From Vannielia litorea (lineage in GTDB: Bacteria > Pseudomonadota > Alphaproteobacteria > Rhodobacterales > Rhodobacteraceae), in assembly GCF_019801175.1 (NCBI RefSeq), contig NZ_JAHVJR010000002.1, positions 248,001 to 312,000 on the forward strand: a DNA stretch of 64,000 nt, read 5' to 3'. The notes under the pieces were generated by a model. It did not search any database. It had not been told where the DNA came from and saw nothing but the letters and a program-made list of their open reading frames with translations. How positions within the stretch are numbered: the stretch's first letter is position 1; the number at the start of each line of letters is the position of its first letter. Below, in pieces: positions 42,589 to 52,642 of this stretch. A program made the position numbers and the translations under genes.

Positions 42589-43554
42589 ATGCGGATCATC
42601 GTTTACGGAGTGGGCGCGATTGGTGGCGTAGTTGCGGCGGCGCTGGCCCTGAGCGGGCAAGAGATGATCGGCATTGCGCGTGGCCGGATGCTGGAGGCGA
42701 TCCGGGAGAAGGGGCTGCTGCTCGACAGTGAGCGCGGAAGGGAGCTGGCGCGGTTCGACTGTGTTGGCCATCCGAGCGAAATCACATTCAGGCCCGATGA
42801 CGCGGTGCTGCTTTGCGTGAAGGGGCAGGACACTGCCGCCGCGCTGGCCGATCTGCGGGCGGCGGGGCTGACGGATCAGCCGGTTTTTTGTTGCCAGAAT
42901 GGGGTAGCCAACGAGCCGTTTGCGCTGCGGTTCTTCCCCAATGTCCACGCCGTCACGGTGATGATGCCGGCCAGCTACCTCGAGCCGGGAGAGGTGCAGA
43001 TCCACTGTCAGCCCAAGTTCGGTGTGTTTGACATTGGCCGCTATCCCGGCGGGCATGACGGGGCCGACGATGCGATGGCGGAGGCCTTGAACCGCGCCAA
43101 CATCGCGACTGAAGTGCGGGACGATGCGATGGCCCCGAAATACGGCAAGCTGATCCTGAACCTCGGTAATATCACTGGCGCTCTGCTGCCGCCGGGCGCG
43201 GATTGTGCCGAGTTCGACGGGCCGCTCCGCGACGAAGGCAAGGCGGTGTTGAAGGCCGCGGGGATCGCTTGGGAAGATGTTGGCAAAACCGAGCGGCGGG
43301 CGAAGTTCATGCAGAAGCGGGGCGACAACGTGCAGGGCCGCGCGGGCAACTCCACCACTCAAAGTCTGGCGCGGGCGACGGGCAGCGTGGAGACCGATTG
43401 GCTGAATGGCGAAATCGTGCAGCTGGCCCGGCAACATGGCGTGCGTGCGCCGCTGAATGCGCGGGTTCAGGCTTTGTCTGTAGAGATGATGGCGGAGGGT
43501 GGTAAACCCGGGAGCCTGACGGCTGACGCGCTGCGGGCCAGACTGTTCGGGTAG
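42589..43554 (+). CDS. panE: Ketopantoate reductase PanE/ApbA family protein
   Basis: The family reduces 2-dehydropantoate to pantoate with NADPH for coenzyme A synthesis. The 321-residue protein has the nucleotide motif VYGVGAIGG (residues 5-13), LLCVKGQDT, FCCQNGVANE, and the catalytic lysine in PKYGKLILNLGN. The C-terminal region contains the STTQSL segment in the usual SSMLQD position. Related oxidoreductases share this fold, so the true substrate is not certain. It follows the ahcY terminator and starts with GGAGG 6 bases upstream. Confidence 0.88.
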   Translation: MRIIVYGVGAIGGVVAAALALSGQEMIGIARGRMLEAIREKGLLLDSERGRELARFDCVGHPSEITFRPDDAVLLCVKGQDTAAALADLRAAGLTDQPVFCCQNGVANEPFALRFFPNVHAVTVMMPASYLEPGEVQIHCQPKFGVFDIGRYPGGHDGADDAMAEALNRANIATEVRDDAMAPKYGKLILNLGNITGALLPPGADCAEFDGPLRDEGKAVLKAAGIAWEDVGKTERRAKFMQKRGDNVQGRAGNSTTQSLARATGSVETDWLNGEIVQLARQHGVRAPLNARVQALSVEMMAEGGKPGSLTADALRARLFG

Positions 43555-43567
43555 ATTCTCAGCGGCA

Positions 43568-43591
43568 GTGGGCAGATCGCCCACCCTACGG
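43568..43591. repeat. Intergenic palindromic repeat, copy 2
   Basis: GTGGGC (43568-43573) pairs with GCCCAC (43579-43584), and the element ends with the same CCCACCCTACGG (43580-43591) seen in copy 1. Only the loop differs. Confidence 0.7.
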
Positions 43592-43595
43592 GTTT

Positions 43596-43623
43596 GGCGC
43601 CCCGCGACAGATCGCGGAGCGCC
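43596..43623. terminator. Stem-loop between convergent panE and AGCS transporter genes
   Basis: GGCGC-CC-CGCGA pairs with TCGCG-GA-GCGCC across a 4-base loop, with 2 unpaired bases on each arm. There is no T-tract on either strand, so bidirectional termination is only an inference from its place between two converging genes. Confidence 0.4.
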
Positions 43624-43629
43624 GAAAGC

Positions 43630-45171
<1,542 letters not shown>

Positions 45172-45187
45172 CTGATTTCTCCGGCGC

Positions 45188-45625
45188 TCAGGGCACGATC
45201 ACTGTGGGAACGGGGGCAACCTGTGCCAGCCCGATGGGCACTGAGCCGAAGACGCGGGCCGCCATGGATTGGGACCCGGCCCGCCCGACGAAGATCATCG
45301 AGGCGCTCTTTTCGGCGGCGATCTCCACGATCTTGTCGACCACGCTGCCGTAGCGCAGCTCTGCGCTGGCTTCGAGACCGGCGGCCTTTACCTTGGCGAC
45401 CGCGGGATCGAGCACGATCTCCTTGGCGCGGGCCATCTCCTGCTTGCGGCGCCCATGACGCTCTTCAAGCTCGTCGGGTGTTAGAAAGCTGTAGGGCGAC
45501 CACTCCAGAATGTGGACGACCAGCAGGTTCGCCCCATCCTTCTTTGCCCTTTCGATCGCGTAATCGAGCGTGGGCGTATCGCCCTTCTCGCCCTCATACG
45601 CGACGATAAATGTCTCTGAACTCAT
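45188..45625 (-). CDS. Universal stress protein UspA family
   Basis: This is a single-domain 145-residue USP. The N-terminal strand ETFIVAYEGEKGDTPTLDYAIERAKKDGANLLVVHI and the ATP-binding loop FVGRAGSQSMAARVFGSVPIGLAQ (G-x2-G-x9-G-S type) are seen. It probably forms a unit with the AGCS transporter 16 bp downstream and may tune it, as other USP-transporter pairs are thought to, but this is inference. The ATG at 45625 is preceded by GGGGGA. Confidence 0.9.
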   Translation of the reverse strand: MSSETFIVAYEGEKGDTPTLDYAIERAKKDGANLLVVHILEWSPYSFLTPDELEERHGRRKQEMARAKEIVLDPAVAKVKAAGLEASAELRYGSVVDKIVEIAAEKSASMIFVGRAGSQSMAARVFGSVPIGLAQVAPVPTVIVP

Positions 45626-45906
45626 TTGTTGTCCCCCGTTTCTCTTGTGTCAGTCCCGCCGGACTTGCCAAGAAACCGAACGCAACCGGCGGCTCGCCCT
45701 CACAACCTGTGCGATAACGCATGCCTCTGTCACGGAATTTTTGCTTTTGGTGCGGGAAGCGGGTGCGCTGGCGGGATGTCGCCCGACATGCGGTTGACCC
45801 AGCGTCGGGGGCATTTTTCCTTTGCCGGTGGGGGGGCGTTGCGTATGGTCCGATGCAACGGCGGGAGAACTCGCCGGAACGCCACCATGCGAGGGAGTGA
45901 AGCATC

Positions 45907-46248
45907 ATGGGCAAGAGAGACGAGTTGATCGCGAAGTATGCGGACGACCTGAAGAACAAATGCGGGATGACCCCCGACATGGATCTGCTGACGAAAGTCA
46001 CCATCGGCTGCGGTCCGTCGATCTACAATGATGATGCCTCCACCGTTGCCGCGAGCCAGAAGAGCGAGCTTGAGACCATCGAGAAAAACTTTCTGGTCAA
46101 GAAACTCGGCCTGAAGGCTGGCCCTGACCTGATGGCCGGTATCGAGAAGGCGATCGAGACCTACGGCAAATCGGAGCGCAACAAGTATCGCGCGGTGTTT
46201 TATTACCTGCTCGTGAAGCACTTCAAGAAAGACTCCGTTTACAATTAA
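45907..46248 (+). CDS. DUF2853 family protein
   Basis: This 113-residue soluble helical protein has the DUF2853 features KYADDLKNKCGM, DLLTKVTIGCGPSIYNDDAS, and KYRAVFYYLLVKHF at the C-terminus. Function is unknown. It starts at the ATG at 45907, with GAGGGAG upstream, and stands alone. The preceding 281 bp (45626-45906) hold no gene I can support. Confidence 0.88.
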   Translation: MGKRDELIAKYADDLKNKCGMTPDMDLLTKVTIGCGPSIYNDDASTVAASQKSELETIEKNFLVKKLGLKAGPDLMAGIEKAIETYGKSERNKYRAVFYYLLVKHFKKDSVYN

Positions 46249-46486
46249 GCGGCCAGAACCCGCCGAAACGGTAAGCTGCCGTAAAGGAGTGTGGCGGGCG
46301 CTCTCTGCGCCTGTCATTGAAGGAGGGGGCTAGATAAAGGCGGTTCCCTCTTGTGTTTTCGGTGCTTTGGCCGGATTGCCGGTGGCCCGTGATGGCACAT
46401 CTTCCCGCAGATGGGCTGCGGGATTTTGGTTAACGCGCCTAAATGCCTAACTTACTGTAAAACAGACATTTTTCCACACGCTGAGA

Positions 46487-46627
46487 TTGCTTTTTGCGCT
46501 GCTTTGCGGTAGAAGGATCTCAAGCGAACGGTCAGGATGACCCGGGACATACCAGATACGAGCGGTGCGATTGGGAGCTCGTGGGAAGATGGAGGGTCTC
46601 GGGGGTCGAGGCCCTCCATTTTGTTTT
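46487..46627 (+). ncRNA. Candidate small RNA with promoter and terminator
   Basis: Within the 403 bp gap 46249-46651, TTGCTT (46487-46492) and TAGAAG (46510-46515) are 17 bases apart and could start a transcript near 46522. It would end at a strong hairpin, ATGGAGGG (46589-46596) with CCCTCCAT (46612-46619), followed by TTTGTTTT. A smaller hairpin GGTCA-GGA-TGACC lies inside (46530-46542). No known RNA family was recognised. The alternative is an attenuated leader of the serine-hydrolase gene 24 bp downstream. The rest of the gap shows nothing supportable. Confidence 0.4.
46589..46627 (+). terminator. Rho-independent terminator upstream of the serine hydrolase gene
   Basis: An 8-bp stem (46589-46596 with 46612-46619) with a GC-rich inner part is followed by TTTGTTTT. 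No coding gene ends just before it; DUF2853 stops 340 bases upstream. Confidence 0.72.
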
Positions 46628-46651
46628 GGGGTGACTTGATGTGAGGCGACC

Positions 46652-47494
46652 ATGACCGCGGCCTGGCTCTTCGACGATGGTGAAAGCGGCACATCCGGGG
46701 ATGCGCAGATTAGCCTGCCATGGTGGAGTTTTTCCAAAACGATCATTGCCGCCTGTGCGCAGCGGCTCCACGCTGAGGGCAGGCTTGATCTCGATACGCC
46801 GGATGACGGCGAGTGGACCCCCATGCAACTGCTCCGCCACGACGCGGGCGCGCCCTGTTATGCGCGGCTGAAGGCCTATCACCATGCCGTTGCCCAGCGA
46901 GAGGCGCCGTGGAGCCGGGAGCGGCTGATGACCGAGGTGCCGAAGGAGCCGCTGTTTGCGCCCGGCAAGGGCTGGGCCTACTCTAACATTGGCTACCTGC
47001 TGGCGCGGGAGCGGATCGAGGCGGCGGCGGAGTGCGATATTGGCACTCTGGCGGGCCGGTACTTTGGCGAGGGTCTCAGCACTTTCAGGCTTGCCCGCAG
47101 CCCGAGCGACTTTGCCGCCGTTCCCGGTGCCGATGGCTACCACCCCGGCTGGGTCTACCACGGATGCTTCATGGGCACACCTTTGGATGCGGTGCGGGTG
47201 CTTTCGCGTGTTCTGCCATTATTGGAAGGCGCGCCTGTGATCCCGTTGGGGGGCCCGCTTGAGGGCCGCCCGTGGGTGGAAACCGGCTATGGGCTGGGGG
47301 TCATGGCGGGGCGCGTCGAAGGAGCAGGGCGCGTGGTTGGCCACTCCGGATCAGGGCCGTTCAGCTCCTGCGCGATCTACCGGTTTGAAGGCCTCCCCCG
47401 GCCGATCTGCGTGGCGACATTCGGCACAAGCCATGACGAGGCCCTGCCGGAGTGGGAAGCCTGCCGCATTGCGCTATCGCAGGCGGCTGGCTGA
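46652..47494 (+). CDS. Serine hydrolase, beta-lactamase/class C-like
   Basis: This is a penicillin-binding-protein-like serine hydrolase. The catalytic SxxK is SFSK (near residue 26), the YxN motif is YSN in GKGWAYSNIGYLL, and the KTG-box equivalent is HSG in VVGHSGSGPFSS (280 residues). No signal peptide is visible, so it may act in the cytoplasm as an esterase or peptidase rather than as a beta-lactamase. The ATG at 46652 follows GTGAGGCG. Confidence 0.85.
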   Translation: MTAAWLFDDGESGTSGDAQISLPWWSFSKTIIAACAQRLHAEGRLDLDTPDDGEWTPMQLLRHDAGAPCYARLKAYHHAVAQREAPWSRERLMTEVPKEPLFAPGKGWAYSNIGYLLARERIEAAAECDIGTLAGRYFGEGLSTFRLARSPSDFAAVPGADGYHPGWVYHGCFMGTPLDAVRVLSRVLPLLEGAPVIPLGGPLEGRPWVETGYGLGVMAGRVEGAGRVVGHSGSGPFSSCAIYRFEGLPRPICVATFGTSHDEALPEWEACRIALSQAAG

Positions 47495-47501
47495 GCGCCG
47501 A

Positions 47502-47897
47502 TCAGAAGAAGCCGAGCACCAGCCCGATCACCGTTGGCCCCAAGATCGAGTAGCCGCCATCGAGGATGGTCAACTCGCGCTTTCGCCCGGCATAGCCGTA
47601 GTTCATCGCCACCCAGGGCGTGATCATGAACAGCCCGATGCCGAGGCCAACGAGGGCGGATTTTCCGGCGCCCTCGATCCCGCCCATGACGAGGATGTGC
47701 CGCATCATCCCGGCGACCAGCAGCATGGCGATACCCGAGATGATGAAGGGCGTCACCGACCCGACATTGGCGGGCTTGCCGTTTTCATCGGTGGCGATCC
47801 CGACTGCAGCGATCCACTGTTTCGAGAGTGTCATGTACCAGGCGGCCCCAACGGCGAACCCGGCGATGGCGGCGACGATGACTGCGATGAACCCCAT
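47502..47897 (-). CDS. DUF1761 membrane protein
   Basis: This 131-residue protein has four hydrophobic helices and the DUF1761 pattern VGAAWYMTLSKQWIAA near the start. VGLGIGLFMITPWVAMNYGYAGR lies in the second half. Function is unknown. It is the last gene of the tsaD-gpsA-EVE-DUF1761 run, 42 bp after the EVE gene, and is convergent with the serine hydrolase gene. Confidence 0.88.
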   Translation of the reverse strand: MGFIAVIVAAIAGFAVGAAWYMTLSKQWIAAVGIATDENGKPANVGSVTPFIISGIAMLLVAGMMRHILVMGGIEGAGKSALVGLGIGLFMITPWVAMNYGYAGRKRELTILDGGYSILGPTVIGLVLGFF

Positions 47898-47939
47898 GGG
47901 TCTCCCTCCCTGCGTGATCTGCAGGAAGTATGCCGCATA

Positions 47940-48365
47940 TCAACCTTTCGGGGAATAGCCCCCAAGCTTGCAGATCACGGCCCATTCGGCCTCGGTCACC
48001 GACTGCACCGAGAGGCGGGTGTTGTTGACCAGAACCATATCTGCCAGCGCCGGTTCTGCCTTGCAGTCTGCCAGCGTCACCGGCTTCGGCACCGGGCCGA
48101 CGGCCTTGATATCGACGCACTCCCAGCGCGGGTCATCGGTGGTGCTGTCGGGGTGGATCTCGGCGCAGACTTCGACCACGCCGACGATCTCCTTGTCCTT
48201 CTGCGAGTGGTAGAAGAAGCCGAGATCGCCGAGCTTCATCTCACGCATCATGTTGCGGGCCTGGTAGTTCCGCACGCCATCCCACTCTTCACCAGCCTCG
48301 CCCTTGGCGACCTGGTCATCCCAGCTCCATGTCGATGGTTCAGATTTGAAGAGCCAGTAGGCCAT
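47940..48365 (-). CDS. EVE domain protein
   Basis: This 141-residue PUA-like EVE domain is a fold that binds modified nucleic acid bases. The signature MAYWLFKSEPSTWSWDDQ, then WDGVRNYQARNMMREMKLGDLGFFYHSQ and LADMVLVNNTRLSVQSVT, is typical of bacterial stand-alone members. Their target is not known. It lies 4 bp after gpsA. Confidence 0.93.
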   Translation of the reverse strand: MAYWLFKSEPSTWSWDDQVAKGEAGEEWDGVRNYQARNMMREMKLGDLGFFYHSQKDKEIVGVVEVCAEIHPDSTTDDPRWECVDIKAVGPVPKPVTLADCKAEPALADMVLVNNTRLSVQSVTEAEWAVICKLGGYSPKG

Positions 48366-48369
48366 CGGT

Positions 48370-49338
48370 TCATTCCTTGGTCAGAGGGCGGGAGAGCAGC
48401 AGGGCCATGGCCTCGCCAGCTGAGAGGGTGCCATCGGTGAGCGCGGCCACAGCCTCTGTGATCGGCATGTCCAGCTTGCGCCTCTTGGCGATGCGCAACG
48501 TGGCCTCGGCGGTGGCGATGCCCTCGGTGGTGACGCCCGGTTCCGGGGTTTCGCCTCGGCCCAGCATGAAGCCGTGGCGGAAGTTGCGGCTCTTGTCGGA
48601 GGTGCAGGTGAGCGCGAGGTCGCCAAAGCCGGAGAGGCCAGCGAGGGTCTCTTTCTTGCCGCCCAGAGCCGAGGCGAGACGGGCCATTTCGGCGTAGCCA
48701 CGAGTCATCAGCGCAGCGCGGGCGCTTTCGCCGAAGCCTGCGCCCATGCAGGCCCCGCAGGCGATGGCGATCACGTTCTTCAGCGCGCCACCCAACTCCG
48801 CCCCGATCGGATCGGTAGAGAGATAGAGCCGGAGCGTGGTGGTGGAGAGCGCCGATTGCAGCATTTCCCCCGTCTGCTTGTCGGCGCATGCGAGTGTGAG
48901 GGCGGTCGGCAGCCCCCGGGCGATATCGACTGCGAAAGAGGGGCCGGTCAGGATTGCCGGGATCGCCTTTTTCGCAGCGCCCTCGATAATCCCGGTCGGC
49001 CCTTTGCCGCGCTCGAGGTCGACGCCTTTGCAGGCGGCAACGACACAGGCCTCGCCGATGTGTTGACGGTGGCTCTCAAGCAGGCCCGCGAGCGTTTGCA
49101 TCGGCGTGGCCATGATGATGATTGGCGCGGCGAAGGCGCCGTTGTCATTGACCACGGCCAGCTCCGGCGGGAGCGTGACGCCCGGCAGGTAGCGGGCATT
49201 CTCGCGGCTCTCGTTCATCTGCGCGGCATGCTCCGCGTCACGCGCCCAGAGCGTGACGGTAGGGCCATCATGCCCGGCAAGCTGGCTGGCCAGAGCGGTG
49301 CCGAACGCTCCGGCGCCAATAACGGAAATATCACTCAT
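48370..49338 (-). CDS. gpsA: Glycerol-3-phosphate dehydrogenase (NAD(P)+)
   Basis: GpsA makes sn-glycerol-3-phosphate from dihydroxyacetone phosphate for phospholipid synthesis. The motifs GAGAFGTALASQLA, ACKGVDL, GPSFAVDIARGLPTA, the catalytic lysine in ELGGALKNVIAIACGACMG, and GFGDLALTCTSDKSRNFRHG are all seen (322 residues). Its start overlaps the tsaD stop by 4 bases. Confidence 0.97.
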   Translation of the reverse strand: MSDISVIGAGAFGTALASQLAGHDGPTVTLWARDAEHAAQMNESRENARYLPGVTLPPELAVVNDNGAFAAPIIIMATPMQTLAGLLESHRQHIGEACVVAACKGVDLERGKGPTGIIEGAAKKAIPAILTGPSFAVDIARGLPTALTLACADKQTGEMLQSALSTTTLRLYLSTDPIGAELGGALKNVIAIACGACMGAGFGESARAALMTRGYAEMARLASALGGKKETLAGLSGFGDLALTCTSDKSRNFRHGFMLGRGETPEPGVTTEGIATAEATLRIAKRRKLDMPITEAVAALTDGTLSAGEAMALLLSRPLTKE

Positions 49339-50426
49339 GCCTTTGCGCCTTTCTTGCCGGAGCCGAGCATTGGAACGGCGGCGCTGTCAAGCGGCCAGCG
49401 GGGGCGGGCAGCGAGGGTCATGTCGTCGGCCTGGCCGCCCGCGCGGAGCCGCTCTATCCCGGCCCATGCGATCATTGCAGCGTTGTCGGTGCAGAGGGCG
49501 AGGGGCGGTGCAGTGAAGCGGGCACCGGCGCGTTCGGCCTCGGCAGCAAGTGCCGCGCGCAGCGATTGGTTGGCCGCCACGCCGCCCGCTACGGCCAGCG
49601 CAGGCTCGCTTGGGCCGAGCGCCATGTAGGTCTCGAACGCGCGGGCGGTCTTGGCGGCGAGCACCTCGCCCACAGCCGCCTGAAAGCTGGCGGAGAGGTC
49701 GCAAACATCCTGCTGATTCAGGCGGTTGCCCTCCTGCATCACCGCATCCCGCGCCCTAAGCAGGGCGGTCTTGAGGCCGGAGAAGGACATGTCGCAATGC
49801 GGCTCACGGATCAGCGGGCGGGGCAGGTCAAACCGTGAGGGATCGCCCGCCTTTGCCGCCTCTTCGATGGCAGGGCCGCCTGGCTGGGGCAGGCCGAGGA
49901 GGCGGGCGGATTTGTCGAAGGCCTCGCCCGGGGCGTCGTCGATCGTGCCGCCGAGCCGCTCGAAGTTGTCTGGCCCGTGGGCGATCAGAAACTGGCAATG
50001 CCCGCCGGAGACGAGCAGCATCAGGTAGGGGAAGGCGAGGCCATCGGTCAGGCGCGGGGTCAGAGCGTGGCCTGCGAGGTGATTGACCCCGAGGAGGGGC
50101 AGGCCGGTGGCCGCCGCGAGACCCTTGGCGCACATCACGCCGGAGACCACGCCACCGATCAACCCCGGACCCGAGGTGACGGCGATGGCATCCAAGTCGC
50201 CCAGCCCGAGGCCCGCCTTCTCCAACGCCAGTTCGACCATGAGATCGAGCCGTTCGGCATGGGCGCGAGCGGCGATCTCGGGCACGACGCCACCGAAAGC
50301 GGCATGGAGATCGGTCTGGCCGGAGACCTCGGAGGAGAGCACCTCCGCCGCACCATCCCAGCGCAGAACGGCGGCGGCGGTGTCGTCGCAGCTGGATTCG
50401 ATGCCAAGAACGGTGATGGTGCTCAT
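49335..50426 (-). CDS. tsaD: tRNA N6-adenosine threonylcarbamoyltransferase TsaD
   Basis: TsaD is the catalytic subunit that transfers the threonylcarbamoyl group to A37 of ANN-decoding tRNAs. It begins LGIESSCDDTAAAV. The metal-binding HxxxH is in GVNHLAGHALT, followed by LLVSGGHCQF, DDAPGEAFDKSARLLGLPQPGGPAIE, and GGVAANQSLRAAL (363 residues). It works with TsaE (33.1 kb). It is divergent from hemD and overlaps gpsA. Confidence 0.97.
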   Translation of the reverse strand: MSTITVLGIESSCDDTAAAVLRWDGAAEVLSSEVSGQTDLHAAFGGVVPEIAARAHAERLDLMVELALEKAGLGLGDLDAIAVTSGPGLIGGVVSGVMCAKGLAAATGLPLLGVNHLAGHALTPRLTDGLAFPYLMLLVSGGHCQFLIAHGPDNFERLGGTIDDAPGEAFDKSARLLGLPQPGGPAIEEAAKAGDPSRFDLPRPLIREPHCDMSFSGLKTALLRARDAVMQEGNRLNQQDVCDLSASFQAAVGEVLAAKTARAFETYMALGPSEPALAVAGGVAANQSLRAALAAEAERAGARFTAPPLALCTDNAAMIAWAGIERLRAGGQADDMTLAARPRWPLDSAAVPMLGSGKKGAKA

Positions 50427-50492
50427 GTCTTGCCTTTTTCAGGGGCGCACGGCATCACCCGCGCTGATGGCTGAACGTTGTTATCCCGCCGG

Positions 50493-51188
50493 ATGCGCCT
50501 TGTGAACCGCCTCCCCGTTTTGCTCACCCGCCCGGAGCGGGGATCGGCGGAATTTGCCGCACTGCTGCAGGAGGCGGCGCGCGACATCGAAATCATCACC
50601 AGCCCGCTCATCCGGATCGAAGCGATGCGCCCTGCCACACTGCCGGGGCCGGAGGATGCGGTGATTTTCACCTCCGTCAGCGGTGTCGAAGCGTTCAGCG
50701 CATGGCAGGAGGGTGCGGGCCGCCGGGCGTGGTGCGTGGGAGAGCGCACGGCGCGGGCGGCGAGGGCTGCGGGGTTTCAGGCCGTGGCGGGGGCCGGAAC
50801 GGCGGCGCAACTGCCTGAGATCATTCGGGCCGAAAGGAGCACTGGCCTGCTCTGGCATCTGCATGGGACGCACCAGCGCGGCGACCTTGCGAGCGACTTG
50901 TTTGCCCTTGGCATTCAGGCCCGCAGCGTGGTGATCTACGATCAGCCCGCCGTGCCGTTGGACCCCGCCGTGCGCGCCCGGATCGGGGCCGGTGAGGCGA
51001 TGGTTACGCCGCTCTTCTCACCGCGCACGGCAGGGCTATTGGCCGCAGAAGTCAAAAACATTGGTGCGAATCTGCGGGTTGTCGCGTTGAGTGAGGCAGT
51101 GGCCGACAAGTGGCCGGGCCCCTGCGCCCTTGCGGACCGGCCGGATGCTGAGGCGATGCGCGACACTGTGCTCCGTGAGTCCGGTTGA
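50493..51188 (+). CDS. hemD: Uroporphyrinogen-III synthase
   Basis: HemD cyclises hydroxymethylbilane to uroporphyrinogen III. The protein is divergent in sequence, as the family is. It opens PVLLTRPERGSAEFAALL, with IFTSVSGVEAF, WHLHGTHQRGDLASDL, VVIYDQPA and TPLFSPRTAGLL (231 residues). I start it at the ATG at 50493; a TTG at 50478 and a GTG at 50502 are alternatives. It heads the hemD - mitofilin-like - HemY-N group, a common alphaproteobacterial order. Confidence 0.9.
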   Translation: MRLVNRLPVLLTRPERGSAEFAALLQEAARDIEIITSPLIRIEAMRPATLPGPEDAVIFTSVSGVEAFSAWQEGAGRRAWCVGERTARAARAAGFQAVAGAGTAAQLPEIIRAERSTGLLWHLHGTHQRGDLASDLFALGIQARSVVIYDQPAVPLDPAVRARIGAGEAMVTPLFSPRTAGLLAAEVKNIGANLRVVALSEAVADKWPGPCALADRPDAEAMRDTVLRESG

Positions 51189-51246
51189 GCGCCTGAGGGC
51201 GGCAGGCTAGGGTGGCATGCGGCAGCGCGGCAAAGTGACGAGAGGA

Positions 51247-52629
51247 ATGACTGTGGCGGGTTCTGACGACAAGCCGGACAAAACATCGGACGACGCGGCC
51301 AAGGCCGATACCAAACTTTCGATCCCCGAACAGAGCGGCCTCAAGAACCCTTCGGCCAAGGGTGATATTGCTGACGGTACAGAGCCCGCGGATGAGACAG
51401 CCAAGCCAGAGCCGGTTTCGGCCGCCGATGCCCCCAGCGGTGATGCCGCCGCGCCCGACGCCACGCTAGAGCCTGCCGAGCCCTTGAAGACCGGCGCCAC
51501 CGAGCGGGGCCCTGACACGCTGGAAGGCGATACATCGGATGGATCGGCTGATGCCTCCGCTGACGATGTGCCCGACCTCACGAGTGAGCCGGAGCCGGAG
51601 GCAACCCTTACCGCGCTCGCGACGCCCGCTCCCGCGCCGCAGAAGTCCACCGTAGTCCCCATGCTCTTCGGCGGCCTCCTTGCCGGGCTGATCGGCTTTA
51701 TCGCTGCGTGGTACATCTGGGGTCGCGATGGATCGGCTGCCGAGCTTACGGCCCGCGTCGATGCACAGGCGGAGGCGCTGGAGGTCGTTCAAACCTCTGT
51801 CGAGTCCAAGGCTTCTGTCGAGGCGGTGACGGCGCTGGATAGCCGGATCGCCACGCTGGAGTCGGCCCCTGCGGCGGATACCAGCGAGACAGAGACCACC
51901 ATCGCCAATCAGGCAGAGGCTCTGGCCGCGATTTCTGCGCGGATCGAGGAGCTGGAGAAGGCTCCGGTCGAGGGCTCGTCCGACGAGGCGAGCCAAGCCG
52001 CGTTGGCTGCCTATGGCCGTGAGGTCGAGGCGCTGCGCAAGGAAGTCTCGGAGCAGATGAGCCAGATGAATGCCGCTCTGGAGGCCGCCAAGGAGACCGA
52101 GGCACAGGCCGCCGCGCGACAGGAAGAGGCTGCTGCTGCCGCAGCACGCGCCGCCGAGCAGCGTGCGCTGCTGGATGTGCAGCAGGCGCTGGAGACCGGT
52201 GTGCCCTATAGCGAAGCGCTGGGCCGGATCTCCTCTGCCGAGATCCCGGAAGGCTTGGCAGCTACCGCCACCGAGGGCGTGCCCACGCTAGATTCCCTGA
52301 AGTCCGGCTTCCCCGCAGCGGCGCGTGAGGCGCTGAAGGTGTCCCGAGCCGAGACGGCGGGCGAGGATGGCGGCGGGTTTGGCTCGTGGCTCACCCGCCA
52401 GGTCGGCGCGCGCTCGCTCGAGCCAAAGGAGGGCGGCGACCCAGATGCCGTGCTCTCCCGCGCCGAGGCTGCGCTAACCACCGGCGCGCTGGCGACCGCG
52501 CTCGAAGAGATTGCCGCCCTGCCCCCAAGCGGTCAGGACGCCATGGCAGATTGGGCCGCGCAGGCCCGCATCCGCAACGATGCCGTCACCGGGGCCGAAA
52601 GCCTCTCTGCCACACTGACAAGTAACTAG
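51247..52629 (+). CDS. Mitofilin-like (COG4223) membrane protein
   Basis: Alphaproteobacterial proteins of this group are distant relatives of the mitochondrial inner-membrane organiser Mic60/mitofilin. Residues 1-130 are acidic and disordered, rich in Ala, Asp, Glu and Pro. One membrane helix (about 140-160, MLFGGLLAGLIGFIAAWYIW) precedes a long coiled coil (about 165-315). The C-terminal helical domain ends SGQDAMADWAAQARIRNDAV. The ATG at 51247 sits directly on AGAGGA, so the GTG at 51253 may be the true start. It lies between hemD and the HemY-N gene. Confidence 0.88.
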   Translation: MTVAGSDDKPDKTSDDAAKADTKLSIPEQSGLKNPSAKGDIADGTEPADETAKPEPVSAADAPSGDAAAPDATLEPAEPLKTGATERGPDTLEGDTSDGSADASADDVPDLTSEPEPEATLTALATPAPAPQKSTVVPMLFGGLLAGLIGFIAAWYIWGRDGSAAELTARVDAQAEALEVVQTSVESKASVEAVTALDSRIATLESAPAADTSETETTIANQAEALAAISARIEELEKAPVEGSSDEASQAALAAYGREVEALRKEVSEQMSQMNAALEAAKETEAQAAARQEEAAAAAARAAEQRALLDVQQALETGVPYSEALGRISSAEIPEGLAATATEGVPTLDSLKSGFPAAAREALKVSRAETAGEDGGGFGSWLTRQVGARSLEPKEGGDPDAVLSRAEAALTTGALATALEEIAALPPSGQDAMADWAAQARIRNDAVTGAESLSATLTSN

Positions 52630-52642
52630 GAGAAACAGGCGA

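Noticed and set aside
46470..46478. TTTTCCACA, a DnaA-box-like sequence in the 46.2-46.6 kb gap
   Set aside because: It is a single isolated match without other boxes, AT-rich tract or gene-strand switch; expected by chance in 64 kb.
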